A stretch of DNA of 64,000 bases from JALZHR01 sp036388475 (lineage in GTDB: Bacteria > Acidobacteriota > Blastocatellia > Pyrinomonadales > Pyrinomonadaceae): NCBI GenBank assembly GCA_036388475.1, contig DASVRT010000021.1, positions 62,001-126,000 on the forward strand, given 5' to 3'. Positions 1 through 8,455 of this stretch are shown one piece after another (position 1 is the first letter of the stretch; each line of letters starts with the position of its first letter). Below the pieces are notes generated by a model. The model ran no database searches, was not told the DNA's origin, and worked only from the letters and a program-made list of their open reading frames with translations. The position numbers and the translations under genes were made by a program.

Positions 1-35
1 CGGGACGCAAAACGCGCGAAGAAATTAATTTATAG
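1..35 (+). CDS. 3' end of an unidentified gene (partial)
   Basis: One frame starting at base 3 reads as a short charged tail ending GRKTREEINL and stops with TAG at 33-35. A strong intrinsic terminator follows 36 bases later, which fits the end of a plus-strand gene that begins outside the window. The fragment is too short to name. A chance reading frame is possible. Confidence 0.4.
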   Translation, partial: GRKTREEINL

Positions 36-70
36 ATTTATGAACAGGCATAATTGCCGCTCTACAAAAA

Positions 71-105
71 GCGCTCGGCGAATTCGCCGAGCGCGAAACT
101 TTTTT
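71..105 (+). terminator. Rho-independent terminator
   Basis: A perfect 10-bp GC-rich stem (71-80 paired with 85-94, loop AATT) is followed by GAAACTTTTTT. It would end the transcript of the gene entering from the left and separates it from nadC. Confidence 0.85.
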
Positions 106-142
106 GTGAAAAATCCTTTTATTTATGATACTTTAGTTCAAT

Positions 143-1000
143 ATGAGCTGGCTTGATACAGGTGCCATTATGGGGCAAATCGGCGAATTTCTGGCGGAAG
201 ATTTGGGGCGCGGCGATATTACGACGCAGGCGACCGTGCCGGACGACGCGCGCGCCGTCGGAAGATTTCTGGCAAAGGAAGATTTGGTCGTTTGCGGCAT
301 CGAGATTGCCGAGGCGGTTTTTATGCATCTGGACGCCGAGTCGCCCGAACTCGAACCGATTTTTAACGACGGCGACGAGGTCAAAACGGGCACGGTTTTC
401 GCCACGCAGAAAGGTTTTGCCGACGTTTTGCTGGCGGGCGAGCGCACGGCGCTGAACCTGATTCAGAGGCTTTCCGGCATCGCCACTTTAACCAGGCAAT
501 ACGTGCGCGCGGTCGAAGGCACCGGCGCAGCGATTATCGATACGCGCAAAACCACGCCGGGCTTGCGCCTGCTGGAAAAATACGCCGTCACGGTCGGCGG
601 CGCGAAAAATCATCGGCTCGGCTTGGACGACGGCGTTTTGATTAAAGACAATCACATCACGATGGCGGGCGGCGTCAAGGAAGCCGTCCGGCTGGCGAAA
701 CAAAAAATCGGGCACCTGCATAAGGTCGAGGTCGAAATTACGAACTGGGCGCAGCTGAGAGAAGCGGTTCTGGCAGGCGCGGACATCATTATGATTGACA
801 ACCAGACGCCGGACGAAGCCGCAAAGCTGGTCGAAATGTCGCGCAATATGAACCCGAATGTTTTGATTGAAGCGTCGGGCGGAATGAATCTGGACACGGT
901 TCGCTCCTATGCCGAAGCGGGCGTCGATTTGATAAGCGTCGGAAAACTGACGCATTCGGCGCGGGCGGTCGATATTAGCTTTAAGATTCAAACGTTATAA
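143..1000 (+). CDS. nadC: Nicotinate-nucleotide pyrophosphorylase (carboxylating), quinolinate phosphoribosyltransferase
   Basis: Converts quinolinate and PRPP to nicotinate mononucleotide, CO2 and PPi in de novo NAD synthesis; cytosolic. The 285 residues match the family length. Visible family landmarks are ERTALNLIQRLSG (about 100-112), DTRKTTPG (133-140), GGAKNHR (152-158) and IKDNH (167-171), which line the quinolinate and phosphate sites. The C-terminal barrel contains the usual EASGG segment. ATG at 143 is the first in-frame start; no clear Shine-Dalgarno is visible. It stands alone, downstream of a terminator, with nadA and nadB not in the window. Confidence 0.96.
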   Translation: MSWLDTGAIMGQIGEFLAEDLGRGDITTQATVPDDARAVGRFLAKEDLVVCGIEIAEAVFMHLDAESPELEPIFNDGDEVKTGTVFATQKGFADVLLAGERTALNLIQRLSGIATLTRQYVRAVEGTGAAIIDTRKTTPGLRLLEKYAVTVGGAKNHRLGLDDGVLIKDNHITMAGGVKEAVRLAKQKIGHLHKVEVEITNWAQLREAVLAGADIIMIDNQTPDEAAKLVEMSRNMNPNVLIEASGGMNLDTVRSYAEAGVDLISVGKLTHSARAVDISFKIQTL

Positions 1001-1090
1001 GAGTCGTGAGTCGTGAGACAAAAAATCGACTTGCTCTCGACTCTAAAATTACTGAGAATGAATATTTCCAGTTCTCAGTTCTCAGTTCTT
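1001..1090. repeat. Short-tandem-repeat palindromic element between nadC and the CPBP gene
   Basis: Begins with GAGTCGTGAGTCGTGAG, then a CTCTCGACTCT segment, then a small hairpin (ACTGAGAA 1051-1058 against TTCTCAGT 1072-1079) continued by tandem AGTTCTC heptamers. The loop GAATGAATATTTCC is almost the reverse complement of the loop of the element at 52641. Lies between two convergent genes and may act as a two-way terminator. Confidence 0.75.
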
Positions 1091-2026
1091 ATTTCTCACT
1101 TCTTTAACTTTTTCTTCGCTTGTCAGCGCCAGCATTTCCTCTGCCGGTTTGAACAGCGGCAAAAAATAAATTAAGACGGTCGAAAGAATCAACGCAATCG
1201 TGCAGGCAATTCCGCCTTCCAGACCGTATTGCCCGCCGGTCAGCCAGTCTGGTCCGGCATCCGCCGATTGCAGCACGGGCGCGGTCACGATTTTTTGCAG
1301 CCCGCTGACGTTGATTCCCAGGATTGCGCCTTGAAACCAGTTCCACATCAGATGAAGCCCGAAAGGAAACCACAGATTCCGCGTTTTGTAATAAGCAACC
1401 GCAAACCATACGCCCGCGATAAAAGTATTCAGCCACGAAAGAAAACCGGCGCTCGGATTGTCGTTATGCGCCGCCGCGAAAAGAAGCGAGGTAATGATTA
1501 AGCCAGCCCGGAAAAGTTTTGCGCGCGCCAGAGTTTGCAGCATATAACCGCGAAAAAATGCTTCCTCAAAGATTGCGCCGGCGATGAAAATCGAAAGCGA
1601 AACGCCGAGCGTCAAAAAAATCGCGGACGCGCCCGCCGCCCGGTTAAATTGAAAGCTCACGCCGCCGAAAACCGCCGCCGGCAAAGCCGCGAAACACAAC
1701 GAAGCCGCGCCCAGAACACATCCGGCAAGCAAATCTTTCAGCCAGTTTCGCGTAAACCAGAAGCCGAGCGCGCGAAACGGCAAATCCTCGAAAAGCCTGC
1801 CGTAAAGCCAGCCGAGAAAAATCGCCAGCGTCGCGAAAATCGTAAACGGAACGAAAAGAGCGAGCAGGCTGTCCGATGTAAATCCAACCGGCAATGCGGA
1901 AAGAACCTTAATCGCGCCGGTCGCGAAAAAAGCCGATAAGATGCCGAATGAAACCAGAAAAATCAGAAATCGCCAGCCGCTGCGCAGCCGCCCGATTTGA
2001 TTAAAGAAAATGTCGTTGAAGCTCAT
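1082..2026 (-). CDS. CPBP family intramembrane glutamic endopeptidase
   Basis: A membrane protease of the Abi/CAAX-prenyl-protease-2 family (CPBP), related to Rce1. The 314-residue protein has about eight hydrophobic segments. The catalytic motifs are present: EEAFFRG at 154-160 (motif 1), a conserved His near 187 in FAAAHND, and HLMWNW near 225-230. The substrate is unknown; bacterial members act in peptide maturation, immunity or membrane protein turnover. It is convergent with nadC and separated from it by a heptamer-repeat element. No bacteriocin genes are nearby, so a role in toxin immunity is not supported here. Confidence 0.9.
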   Translation of the reverse strand: MSFNDIFFNQIGRLRSGWRFLIFLVSFGILSAFFATGAIKVLSALPVGFTSDSLLALFVPFTIFATLAIFLGWLYGRLFEDLPFRALGFWFTRNWLKDLLAGCVLGAASLCFAALPAAVFGGVSFQFNRAAGASAIFLTLGVSLSIFIAGAIFEEAFFRGYMLQTLARAKLFRAGLIITSLLFAAAHNDNPSAGFLSWLNTFIAGVWFAVAYYKTRNLWFPFGLHLMWNWFQGAILGINVSGLQKIVTAPVLQSADAGPDWLTGGQYGLEGGIACTIALILSTVLIYFLPLFKPAEEMLALTSEEKVKEVRNKN

Positions 2027-2067
2027 AAATTTAATTGAGTTTAGACAATTAAACGCCGGTCATCAAT

Positions 2068-2210
2068 GCAAAACGCGAAGTGCAAAGGGCAAAATGGCAG
2101 CAGAAATTTAAGACGCAGGATTAAGGATTAAATTTTGAAGCTTGAATCCTGAAGCTTAAATCCCGAAGCCTTCTATTTTGCACTTCGCATTTTGCGTTTT
2201 GCATTTAATA
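2068..2210. repeat. Palindromic heptamer element overlapping the 5' end of the ntrY-like gene
   Basis: The left arm (2068-2095, built from GCAAAAC/GCAAAGG-like units) pairs with 2174-2202. The interior carries a second repeat type (GGATTAAGGATTAAA against GAATCCTGAAGCTTAAATCC). The right arm lies upstream of the preferred start of the histidine kinase and creates an artificial in-frame N-terminal extension from TTG 2178. Confidence 0.75.
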
Positions 2211-2231
2211 CTTTGTGTTAAACTGGCTGTC

Positions 2232-4448
2232 GTGGAGAGACGAACGCCGCCTTTAAAACGCCGCTCGCCGCCCTGGATTCTGGGCGGGCTGGTGTTTTTT
2301 TTGCTGACCGGGCTGGTGTTGCTGCAAACCTCGAACCTCTGGAAAGAACTGTCGGTCGAAACCGCCAACGACACGCTCGCTCTCTACGCGCTTTCGTCGC
2401 TGAATTTTATCGCCTTTGTTATTTTCGCTTTTATCTTTGTTCGCAGTCTGGTCAAGCTCAGGCGCGAGCGGCGCGCGCTGGCGGTCGGCTCGAAGATAAA
2501 AACGCGTCTGCTGATTTATTTTTTCGCCGTCAGCCTTCTGCCGATTATCGCGATGGCGGTTTTTTCGTATCTGTTTATGAACCGCGCGCTGGAGCGCTGG
2601 TTTACGCAGATTCCCGAAAACGTCATCCGCGAGGCGCGCCAGATGCAGACGCAGGCAGTCGAAGACCAGACGCTGAAGCTGAGCGAAACGGCGCGGATGC
2701 TGGCGACCGTGTTGGACCGGCAGGAAATAACGAACGAAAGTTTATCGAAAATCGTCGAGCAGGGAAATCTGACGCGGCTTTCGGTTTTGTCGAAAAACGG
2801 CGAAATTCTGGCGGCGAGCGAGCGCAATCTCTCGCCCGAGCAAAAAGCGGAACTCGACCGGACGATAATGTTTGTCCGGCAAAATCAACTCGACGCGCTT
2901 GCTTTGCACGACGGGAAAGGCTTCGACGTCGCCGTCGCCGATTTTTCCGACGGTCGCCGATTAGTCGTCGTGCCGGATTTGCGACCCGAAGAAAACGTCA
3001 GCCAGATGGTCGAAAATTCCTTAATCGAGTTTGATAAATTAAAAGAGCAGCAAATCACCGTCCGGCGCATCGGGCTTTCGACGCTCGGACTGCTGACTTT
3101 TCTTTTGATTTTCGCTTCGTCGTGGACGGCGTTTTACATCGCGCGCGGGCTGACGATTCCGATAAAAGCGCTGGCGGAAGGCGCGGACAAAATCGCGCAC
3201 GGGAATTTTTCGCACCGCGTCGACGTTTTGGCGGAAGACGAGCTTGCCCTGCTGGTTTCGTCGTTCAATCAAATGTCTGCGCGGCTCGAAGCGAATTCCG
3301 CCGAGCTGCTCGAACGCCGCAAATACACCGAAACCGTTTTGCAGTCGCTTTCGACCGGCGTCATTTCTTTCGACGCGAAAGACCGCATCACGACGATTAA
3401 CAAAGCCGCGATTCAGATTTTAAGACTCGAAAACGCGAGCTTTGAAAATTTCGCGCTTTCGACCATCGTCAACGCCGAAAATCGAGCAATTCTGGAAAAG
3501 CTTCTGGCGCGCGCCAAGCGCATCGGGCAAGCCGCCGAGCAGACGGTTCTCGCGCGCGAAAACGCCGACGGAAACGGTTCGGGAGCCGGCGAGAGCGTGC
3601 CCGTCGCGCTGGCGGCGACCGCTCTGCCGGATAAAAACGGCGTCGTGCTGGTCATCGAAGATTTAAGCGAGCTTTTGCAGGCGCAGCGCGCGTCAGCCTG
3701 GGCGGAAGTCGCCCGCCGGATGGCGCACGAAATCAAAAATCCGCTCACGCCGATTCAGCTTTCGGCGGAGAGAATCATCAAGAATTTCTATCGAACCGCG
3801 TCATTCGTTCGTCCTTCGTCGGCTGAAAATGAAACGAAAAATTCGGAGACCAACGGCGAAGGACAAACGGCGAAGGACAAAGGGCAATTTGAAAAAGTCG
3901 TCGAAGAAAGCACGTCCACGATTTTGCGCGAAGTCAACAGCCTGAAATCTATGGTTGACGAGTTTTCGCGCTTTGCGCGCCTGCCGAACGTCAGGCTGGA
4001 AGACGGCAGCGTCAATGAAATCGTGCGCCAGTCGGTCGCGCTTTACGAAGACCGTTTTAACGACGTCCGTATCGAGACGATTCTGGCGCGTAATCTGCCG
4101 CCGGCGATGCTCGACGAAGAACAGCTGAAAAGAGTTTTTGTCAATCTGATTGACAACGCCATCGAGGCTTTTGACAAATCGCGGGCGGATAAACGCATTA
4201 ACGTCAAAACATTTCACGACAAAGGACGGGATTTGATTGTGGCGGAAGTTTCCGATAACGGCGGCGGCATCGCGCCGTCGAATTTTCAGAAGCTTTTTCA
4301 ACCGTATTTTTCGACCAAAGGACGCGGAACCGGCTTGGGCTTGGCAATCGTTCAAAGAATTGTTATCGAGCACGGCGGCAAAATTAAAGCCGTGAACAAT
4401 TCTCCGCGAGGCGCAAAATTTATTATAGAATTGCCTGTAATTATTTGA
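2232..4448 (+). CDS. NtrY-like transmembrane sensor histidine kinase
   Basis: Sensor kinase of the NtrY class, autophosphorylating on His and signalling to a sigma-54 activator. Order: three hydrophobic segments, a periplasmic domain, a further TM, HAMP (starting RGLTIPIKALAEGADKI), PAS (around TETVLQSLSTGVISF), HisKA with box MAHEIKNPLTPIQ, then HATPase motifs NLIDNAIEAF, DNGGGI and GRGTGLGL. The reading frame opens at TTG 2178, but that stretch is repeat DNA; GTG 2232 is preferred (738 residues). Just after the His box about 30 residues rich in G, Q, K and S are encoded by repeat DNA (about 3795-3887), a position where NtrY relatives are usually contiguous. An NtrX-like regulator follows at 5818. 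Confidence 0.9.
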   Translation: MERRTPPLKRRSPPWILGGLVFFLLTGLVLLQTSNLWKELSVETANDTLALYALSSLNFIAFVIFAFIFVRSLVKLRRERRALAVGSKIKTRLLIYFFAVSLLPIIAMAVFSYLFMNRALERWFTQIPENVIREARQMQTQAVEDQTLKLSETARMLATVLDRQEITNESLSKIVEQGNLTRLSVLSKNGEILAASERNLSPEQKAELDRTIMFVRQNQLDALALHDGKGFDVAVADFSDGRRLVVVPDLRPEENVSQMVENSLIEFDKLKEQQITVRRIGLSTLGLLTFLLIFASSWTAFYIARGLTIPIKALAEGADKIAHGNFSHRVDVLAEDELALLVSSFNQMSARLEANSAELLERRKYTETVLQSLSTGVISFDAKDRITTINKAAIQILRLENASFENFALSTIVNAENRAILEKLLARAKRIGQAAEQTVLARENADGNGSGAGESVPVALAATALPDKNGVVLVIEDLSELLQAQRASAWAEVARRMAHEIKNPLTPIQLSAERIIKNFYRTASFVRPSSAENETKNSETNGEGQTAKDKGQFEKVVEESTSTILREVNSLKSMVDEFSRFARLPNVRLEDGSVNEIVRQSVALYEDRFNDVRIETILARNLPPAMLDEEQLKRVFVNLIDNAIEAFDKSRADKRINVKTFHDKGRDLIVAEVSDNGGGIAPSNFQKLFQPYFSTKGRGTGLGLAIVQRIVIEHGGKIKAVNNSPRGAKFIIELPVII
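3795..3887. repeat. In-frame heptamer-repeat insertion in the ntrY-like gene
   Basis: Tandem CGAAGGACAAACGG / CGAAGGACAAAGGG (3857-3884), with an inverted partner CGTTCGTCCTTCG near 3806-3818. It forms an imperfect palindrome within the HisKA domain yet keeps the frame open. Confidence 0.7.
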
Positions 4449-4756
4449 GGTGAACCGGCATTGGAATAATCGCGACGAGCTAAAATCCGAGCGGAGTTTT
4501 GCGGCAACGCAAACGGGAATTAAATCTTCCGAAGTCTTCGGAGTTTCTCGGTCGACAGTTTCCGAATTCGGCAGGTTGTTTGCGAAAAGCTGAACACAGT
4601 GTTTATGATATTATCTACATTTCTTACATTTTAAAAATAATTTCCGCGCCTGTTACCTTTCGCCGAATTTTTACGCCTTAGCAGTTGTAGGCGAAAATTC
4701 TTCGACCAAAATTATAATTTATAGGAAAAGCGCAGATTATACGGAGACAATTAAAT
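4449..4756. other. Intergenic region, no gene seen
   Basis: 308 bases between the kinase and the secreted protein. The 3' part is AT-rich (around 4610-4740) and could hold the promoter of the downstream gene, but no convincing -35/-10 pair was fixed. A 60-codon frame at 4499 has no family resemblance and no ribosome site. A GGAG at about 4741-4744 serves the next gene. Confidence 0.5.
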
Positions 4757-5722
4757 ATGACTTTTACGACTTACAAACGATTTATCTTTCTTTTTGCTTT
4801 TATTCTTTTATGCGGTCATCTCGCCGGCGTTTCGGCGCAATTGGGCGGCTTGGGCGGACTCGGCGACAAACTGAAAAAGAAAACGCCCGAACTGCTCGGC
4901 GATAAGCCGCCGATTACGACGAGCCTGCCGGACGCGAAATGGGGCGACGCTTCAAAAGACGGTTTTACGCCGCGCGAAGCGCAGCGCTCGCTGATGACTT
5001 TGCAGCGCACGCCGAACGGCGGTTTCGTTCTCCAGCCCGGCTATTATTCGATGCAGGTGCAGAGTTACTGCCTGAAAGCCGGAACGCACGGACCGGGCGA
5101 AGGCAACGGTTATCTTTACGCGCCGCCGAAAGGTCCGGCGGAAGACGCCGTGATGACCATCGTCCGCAACTCGGTCAATCGTCCCGAAATCCCGCAGAGC
5201 AAAATTCAGATGCTTTTGTGGGCAATCATCGCCCGCGCCAAGTTTGAAGATTTATCGAGCGAGCTGAAAGCGACCGCCTCGCAGCTGCTGACGCCGCGCC
5301 AGCTTGCCGGATTAAATCGAACCGCCCTTAACGCTCTGCCGGGACCGCTTCAGCAAGAGGCGCTTAATCGAGCGCCCGCCGGCGTGCGACAGGTTTTGCA
5401 AGCCGAAGCGCAGTTGCGGCAGATGCTTACTTCCGCCAACGCATCGTTTGCGGAAATGGAAAGAGTCGCGGTTTTATCGGGCGCGGCTCCGCTCGGCGAA
5501 GGCAGCGTCGAAGTTCCTTCGGGACGCTGGTCGATACATCCGGACGGTTATTACGTGCGTTATATTCCGAGCAGCTACAGTTCGACGCGCGTCGAAATCT
5601 GGGTTCCGCAGGGCAGCCCCGCCGTCGGCAAGGAATTCGACCCGGCGACCCACGTCGCCGTTCCCGGAAACACCGCCCGGCAGCGTTTGATACAATCGGG
5701 ACGCCCGCAGCAACAGCAGTAA
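4757..5722 (+). CDS. Secreted protein of unknown function
   Basis: Begins with a clear signal peptide (FIFLFAFILLCGHLAGVSAQ, likely cut after VSA). The mature protein of about 290 residues starts with a Gly-Leu-rich stretch. It has a central helical, Gln/Ala/Leu-rich section (about 165-225) and a C-terminal part with the aromatic-rich WSIHPDGYYVRYIPSSYSS, ending in poly-Gln. No catalytic motif was recognised. ATG 4757 has GGAG about 12 bases upstream. It sits between the NtrY-like kinase and NtrX-like regulator, so it could belong to the stimulus they sense; that is inferred from position only. Confidence 0.75.
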   Translation: MTFTTYKRFIFLFAFILLCGHLAGVSAQLGGLGGLGDKLKKKTPELLGDKPPITTSLPDAKWGDASKDGFTPREAQRSLMTLQRTPNGGFVLQPGYYSMQVQSYCLKAGTHGPGEGNGYLYAPPKGPAEDAVMTIVRNSVNRPEIPQSKIQMLLWAIIARAKFEDLSSELKATASQLLTPRQLAGLNRTALNALPGPLQQEALNRAPAGVRQVLQAEAQLRQMLTSANASFAEMERVAVLSGAAPLGEGSVEVPSGRWSIHPDGYYVRYIPSSYSSTRVEIWVPQGSPAVGKEFDPATHVAVPGNTARQRLIQSGRPQQQQ

Positions 5723-5755
5723 AACGTTTTTATTATTATAACTCATCTCAAAATG

Positions 5756-5786
5756 GTTTAGAGGCGAGCTAAACTCGCCTCTAAAC
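5756..5786. terminator. Hairpin terminator / palindromic element
   Basis: A perfect 13-bp stem (5756-5768 with 5774-5786, loop CTAAA) is followed by AGACAATTTTTATATTT. A weaker outer pairing (CTCATCTCAAAAT near 5742 with TATTTGAGATAG near 5800) surrounds it, like the other palindromic elements. It probably ends the transcript of the secreted-protein gene. Confidence 0.75.
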
Positions 5787-5817
5787 AGACAATTTTTATA
5801 TTTGAGATAGCTTCTAA

Positions 5818-7167
5818 ATGAATTCAATTTTAATTGTTGACGACGAGCGCGGCATACGCGAAACGCTGCGCGGAGTTTTGGAAGACGAAGGCTTTGAGGT
5901 CGAAGCGGTCGAATCGGGCGAAGACTGTCTGAAGGTCGCGGCGACGAAAAATTTCGGCTGCATCTTGCTCGACGTCTGGCTGCCGGAAATCGACGGGCTG
6001 GAAACTTTGAAACAATTGCGCGACAACGGCAGCGATTCGGCGGTCGTGATGATTTCCGGTCACGGCAACATCGAAACCGCCGTTAACGCCACCAAACTCG
6101 GCGCGTTCGATTTTATCGAAAAGCCTCTGTCCATCGAAAAAACGATTCTCACCATTCGCAACGCGATTCGGACGAAAGAACTGGAAAGATTAAACGCGCA
6201 GCTTGCCGAGACGCTGAATCAGGAATACGTGATGATCGGCGATTCGGTCGTGATGCGCGCTTTAAGAAAACAAATCGCCATCGTCGCGCCGACCGACGGC
6301 AGAGTTTTGATTTCCGGCGAATCCGGCACGGGAAAAGAACTTGTGGCGCGGGCGATACACGCGCAGTCGAAGCGGCAAACCGCACCGTTTGTCGAGATAA
6401 ATTCCGCCGCGATTCCTGAAGAATTAGTCGAATCGGAGCTTTTCGGACACGCGAAAGGCGCTTTTTCCGGCGCGGTCGTCGCCAAGAAAGGGAAATTTGA
6501 ATTTGCCGACGGCGGCACGCTTTTTCTGGACGAAATCGGCGATATGTCGCCGCGCGTGCAGGCAAAAATGCTGCGCGTTTTGGAAGAACAGCGTTTCGAG
6601 CCGGTCGGCAGCAACACGCCGGTACGCGTCGATGTGCGCGTCATCAGCGCGACGAATAAAAATCTGGACGAGCTCATCGAAAGCGGCACGTTTCGCGCCG
6701 ATTTGTTTTTTCGTCTGAACGTCATTCCGTTTCAGATTCCGCCGCTGCGCGAGCGCCTCGAAGACATTCCCGCGCTGGTCGAGCATTTCAACCTGAAGTT
6801 TTCCGTCGCCTACGGCAAACGCCCGAAAATATTCGGCGAGAACGCGATTGAGGCTTTGCAGAATTACGCGTGGCTCGGCAACGTTCGCGAGCTGAAAAAC
6901 ACCATCGAGCGCATCGTGATTATGAACTCGAAAAAGCAGATTTCCGTCGGCGATTTGCCGATGATGTCCGACGAAAAACCGCCCGCGTCGAGCTATCGTT
7001 TCCCGTCTTTCAGAGCCGCGACTGACGCTTACCAGCGCGAATTCATCCAGCGCAAGCTCGCCGAAGCCGACGGCAATATTTCCAAAGCCGCCGAGCTGAT
7101 GGGCGTTGACCGCAGCCACCTGCACCGCCGGATTAAAACGCTGGGAATCGTAACAAAGGAAAGGTGA
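5818..7167 (+). CDS. NtrX/NtrC-like sigma-54-dependent response regulator
   Basis: 449 residues in three domains: a receiver domain (acidic pair D8-D9, phospho-acceptor D52, Lys102), an AAA+ sigma-54 interaction domain (Walker A GESGTGKE 167-174, GAFSGA loop 214-219, Walker B GGTLFLDEIGD) and a C-terminal Fis-type helix-turn-helix (KAAELMGVDRSHLHRRIKTL). Phosphorylated regulators of this class drive open-complex formation by sigma-54 polymerase. The sigma-54 contact loop has Ser where GAFTGA has Thr, a conservative change. It most likely partners the NtrY-like kinase upstream. The targets are unknown. Confidence 0.93.
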   Translation: MNSILIVDDERGIRETLRGVLEDEGFEVEAVESGEDCLKVAATKNFGCILLDVWLPEIDGLETLKQLRDNGSDSAVVMISGHGNIETAVNATKLGAFDFIEKPLSIEKTILTIRNAIRTKELERLNAQLAETLNQEYVMIGDSVVMRALRKQIAIVAPTDGRVLISGESGTGKELVARAIHAQSKRQTAPFVEINSAAIPEELVESELFGHAKGAFSGAVVAKKGKFEFADGGTLFLDEIGDMSPRVQAKMLRVLEEQRFEPVGSNTPVRVDVRVISATNKNLDELIESGTFRADLFFRLNVIPFQIPPLRERLEDIPALVEHFNLKFSVAYGKRPKIFGENAIEALQNYAWLGNVRELKNTIERIVIMNSKKQISVGDLPMMSDEKPPASSYRFPSFRAATDAYQREFIQRKLAEADGNISKAAELMGVDRSHLHRRIKTLGIVTKER

Positions 7168-7168
7168 G

Positions 7169-7344
7169 AAACGGAAAACGGAAAATGGAAAACGTGAAAT
7201 GGAAGCTTAGAAACTCGGTCTGTAAGTTGGCAAACGAGATTTGTAGATTAACAAACGCCGTTTTCCTTCCTAAAAACAGTGATTTCGTGCTCAATTAATG
7301 CAGATGAGTAAGCGCAAATCTTTTTCCGTTTTCCGTTTTCCGTT
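7169..7344. repeat. Palindromic heptamer element with 21-bp repeats in its loop
   Basis: The left arm AACGGAAAACGGAAAATGG (from 7170) pairs with the right arm TTCCGTTTTCCGTTTTCCG (7324-7342), both built from GGAAAAC units. The loop contains four 21-bp degenerate units at 7206-7289, so two repeat families are nested here. The right arm reaches the stop codon of the SDR gene on the opposite strand. Confidence 0.75.
7206..7289. repeat. Degenerate 21-bp tandem repeat (four units)
   Basis: Units at 7206-7226, 7227-7247, 7248-7268 and 7269-7289 share a pattern near TTNNCAAACGNNNTTT. They have no role in either flanking gene and resemble units at 8983, 30563 and 40722. Confidence 0.6.
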
Positions 7345-8368
7345 AACTGCGTTTTTCTTTCAGCAGTCGCCAAGCCAGAATTCCGCCGAAGATTCCGCCC
7401 GCGGCTAACAAAAGACCGTTTTTCGCTTTCGGATTGGTTTGCAGCCACGTGTAAGGGTCGCTTTTTAACTGCTCGCCCGAAAACTCGCCTTCGACCGTAT
7501 CTTTTCCGGTAATCGGCTCGAACAGATTGCCCGCGAAATTTCCGTCGGACGCTTCACCCGAATCCTGCCCGGTATAACCGATGACGTGAGAAGCCCAGTC
7601 GGCAAGACGCGGCGAAACTCTTTCGGCATAGACGACGCCCAAACCGGCGCCGCCCGCGACCAAATCGCGCACCGGATTTTCGGCGGCGTAGAGAATCGCG
7701 TCAACCACGATTTGCGGATGATAAATCGGCGGCACGGGACGCGGTTTGAAAAGCATCTTGTTGCGCCCGGTGCGGTAAATCGGCGTGTTTATCGCGGCGG
7801 GCAGGATTTGCGTGACGGCGACGGGAATTTGGTCGTGTTCAAGCTCGACGCGCAAAACCTTCAGAAAACCAGCCAGACCGTGTTTCGAAGCGCCGTATGC
7901 GGATTGATAAGGCGCGGCGCGATAGGCTTCGACCGAGGAAATATGAATCAGCGCGCCGCCTTTTTCCTTCAAGTGCGGCAAAGCTGCTTTCGCGCCGTAG
8001 ATTTGCCCTAAAAGATTGGTTTCTATAACCTGCTTATATTCTTCGGGGTCGGTTTTTTCGGCAGTCCCGAAAAGAAAAACGGCGGCGGAATGAACCCAGG
8101 TGTCGATTCTGCCGTATCTCAAAACGGTTTTCTCGGCGACATCTCTGACCTGCTCGAAATCCGACGTGTCGGCGACAACGTAAAACGCTTCGCCGCCTGC
8201 CGCTTCGATTTCCGCCGCCAGCGATTTTAAGCCCGCTTCGCCGCGCGCGGCAACACAGACTTTCGCGCCGCGCTTAGCGAATTCCAAAGCCGTCAGTCTG
8301 CCGATGCCGCTCGATGCGCCGAAGACGACGGCGACCTGCACTCCGATTGGTTTCAACGTGATTTTCAA
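7343..8368 (-). CDS. Short-chain dehydrogenase/reductase with C-terminal membrane anchor
   Basis: NAD(P)-dependent oxidoreductase of the classical SDR superfamily. The cofactor motif GASSGIG lies at 17-23, with catalytic Ser144/145, Tyr158 and Lys162 (YGASK). At 341 residues it is about 90 longer than a core SDR. The extra C-terminal part ends in a hydrophobic stretch (LLLAAGGIFGGILAWRLL) and basic tail, suggesting membrane attachment. The substrate cannot be read from sequence. It is co-oriented with msrB and lpxD upstream, but a repeat hairpin separates it from msrB. Confidence 0.9.
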   Translation of the reverse strand: MKITLKPIGVQVAVVFGASSGIGRLTALEFAKRGAKVCVAARGEAGLKSLAAEIEAAGGEAFYVVADTSDFEQVRDVAEKTVLRYGRIDTWVHSAAVFLFGTAEKTDPEEYKQVIETNLLGQIYGAKAALPHLKEKGGALIHISSVEAYRAAPYQSAYGASKHGLAGFLKVLRVELEHDQIPVAVTQILPAAINTPIYRTGRNKMLFKPRPVPPIYHPQIVVDAILYAAENPVRDLVAGGAGLGVVYAERVSPRLADWASHVIGYTGQDSGEASDGNFAGNLFEPITGKDTVEGEFSGEQLKSDPYTWLQTNPKAKNGLLLAAGGIFGGILAWRLLKEKRS

Positions 8369-8386
8369 TTTACACCTTCCCTTGCT

Positions 8387-8455
8387 CGAAAGGCGAAAGG
8401 CGAAAGTAACACAAAGAATTTATCCTTTCGCCCTTCGCCTTTATCCTTTCTGCGG
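8387..8455. repeat. Palindromic heptamer element between the SDR gene and msrB
   Basis: The left arm is tandem CGAAAGG (8387-8406); the right arm is TCCTTTCGCCCTTCGCC and TTATCCTTTCTG (about 8423-8452). The right arm overlaps the last codons and stop of msrB, so the MsrB C-terminal residues are partly repeat-encoded. Confidence 0.75.

Noticed and set aside
2178..2231. Longer N-terminus of the ntrY-like kinase from TTG 2178
   Set aside because: These codons lie in a repeat arm (CACTTCGCATTTTGCGTTTT); GTG 2232 is a more natural start.
4499..4681. 60-codon frame between the kinase and secreted-protein gene
   Set aside because: No ribosome site, AT-rich tail, no family; likely non-coding.
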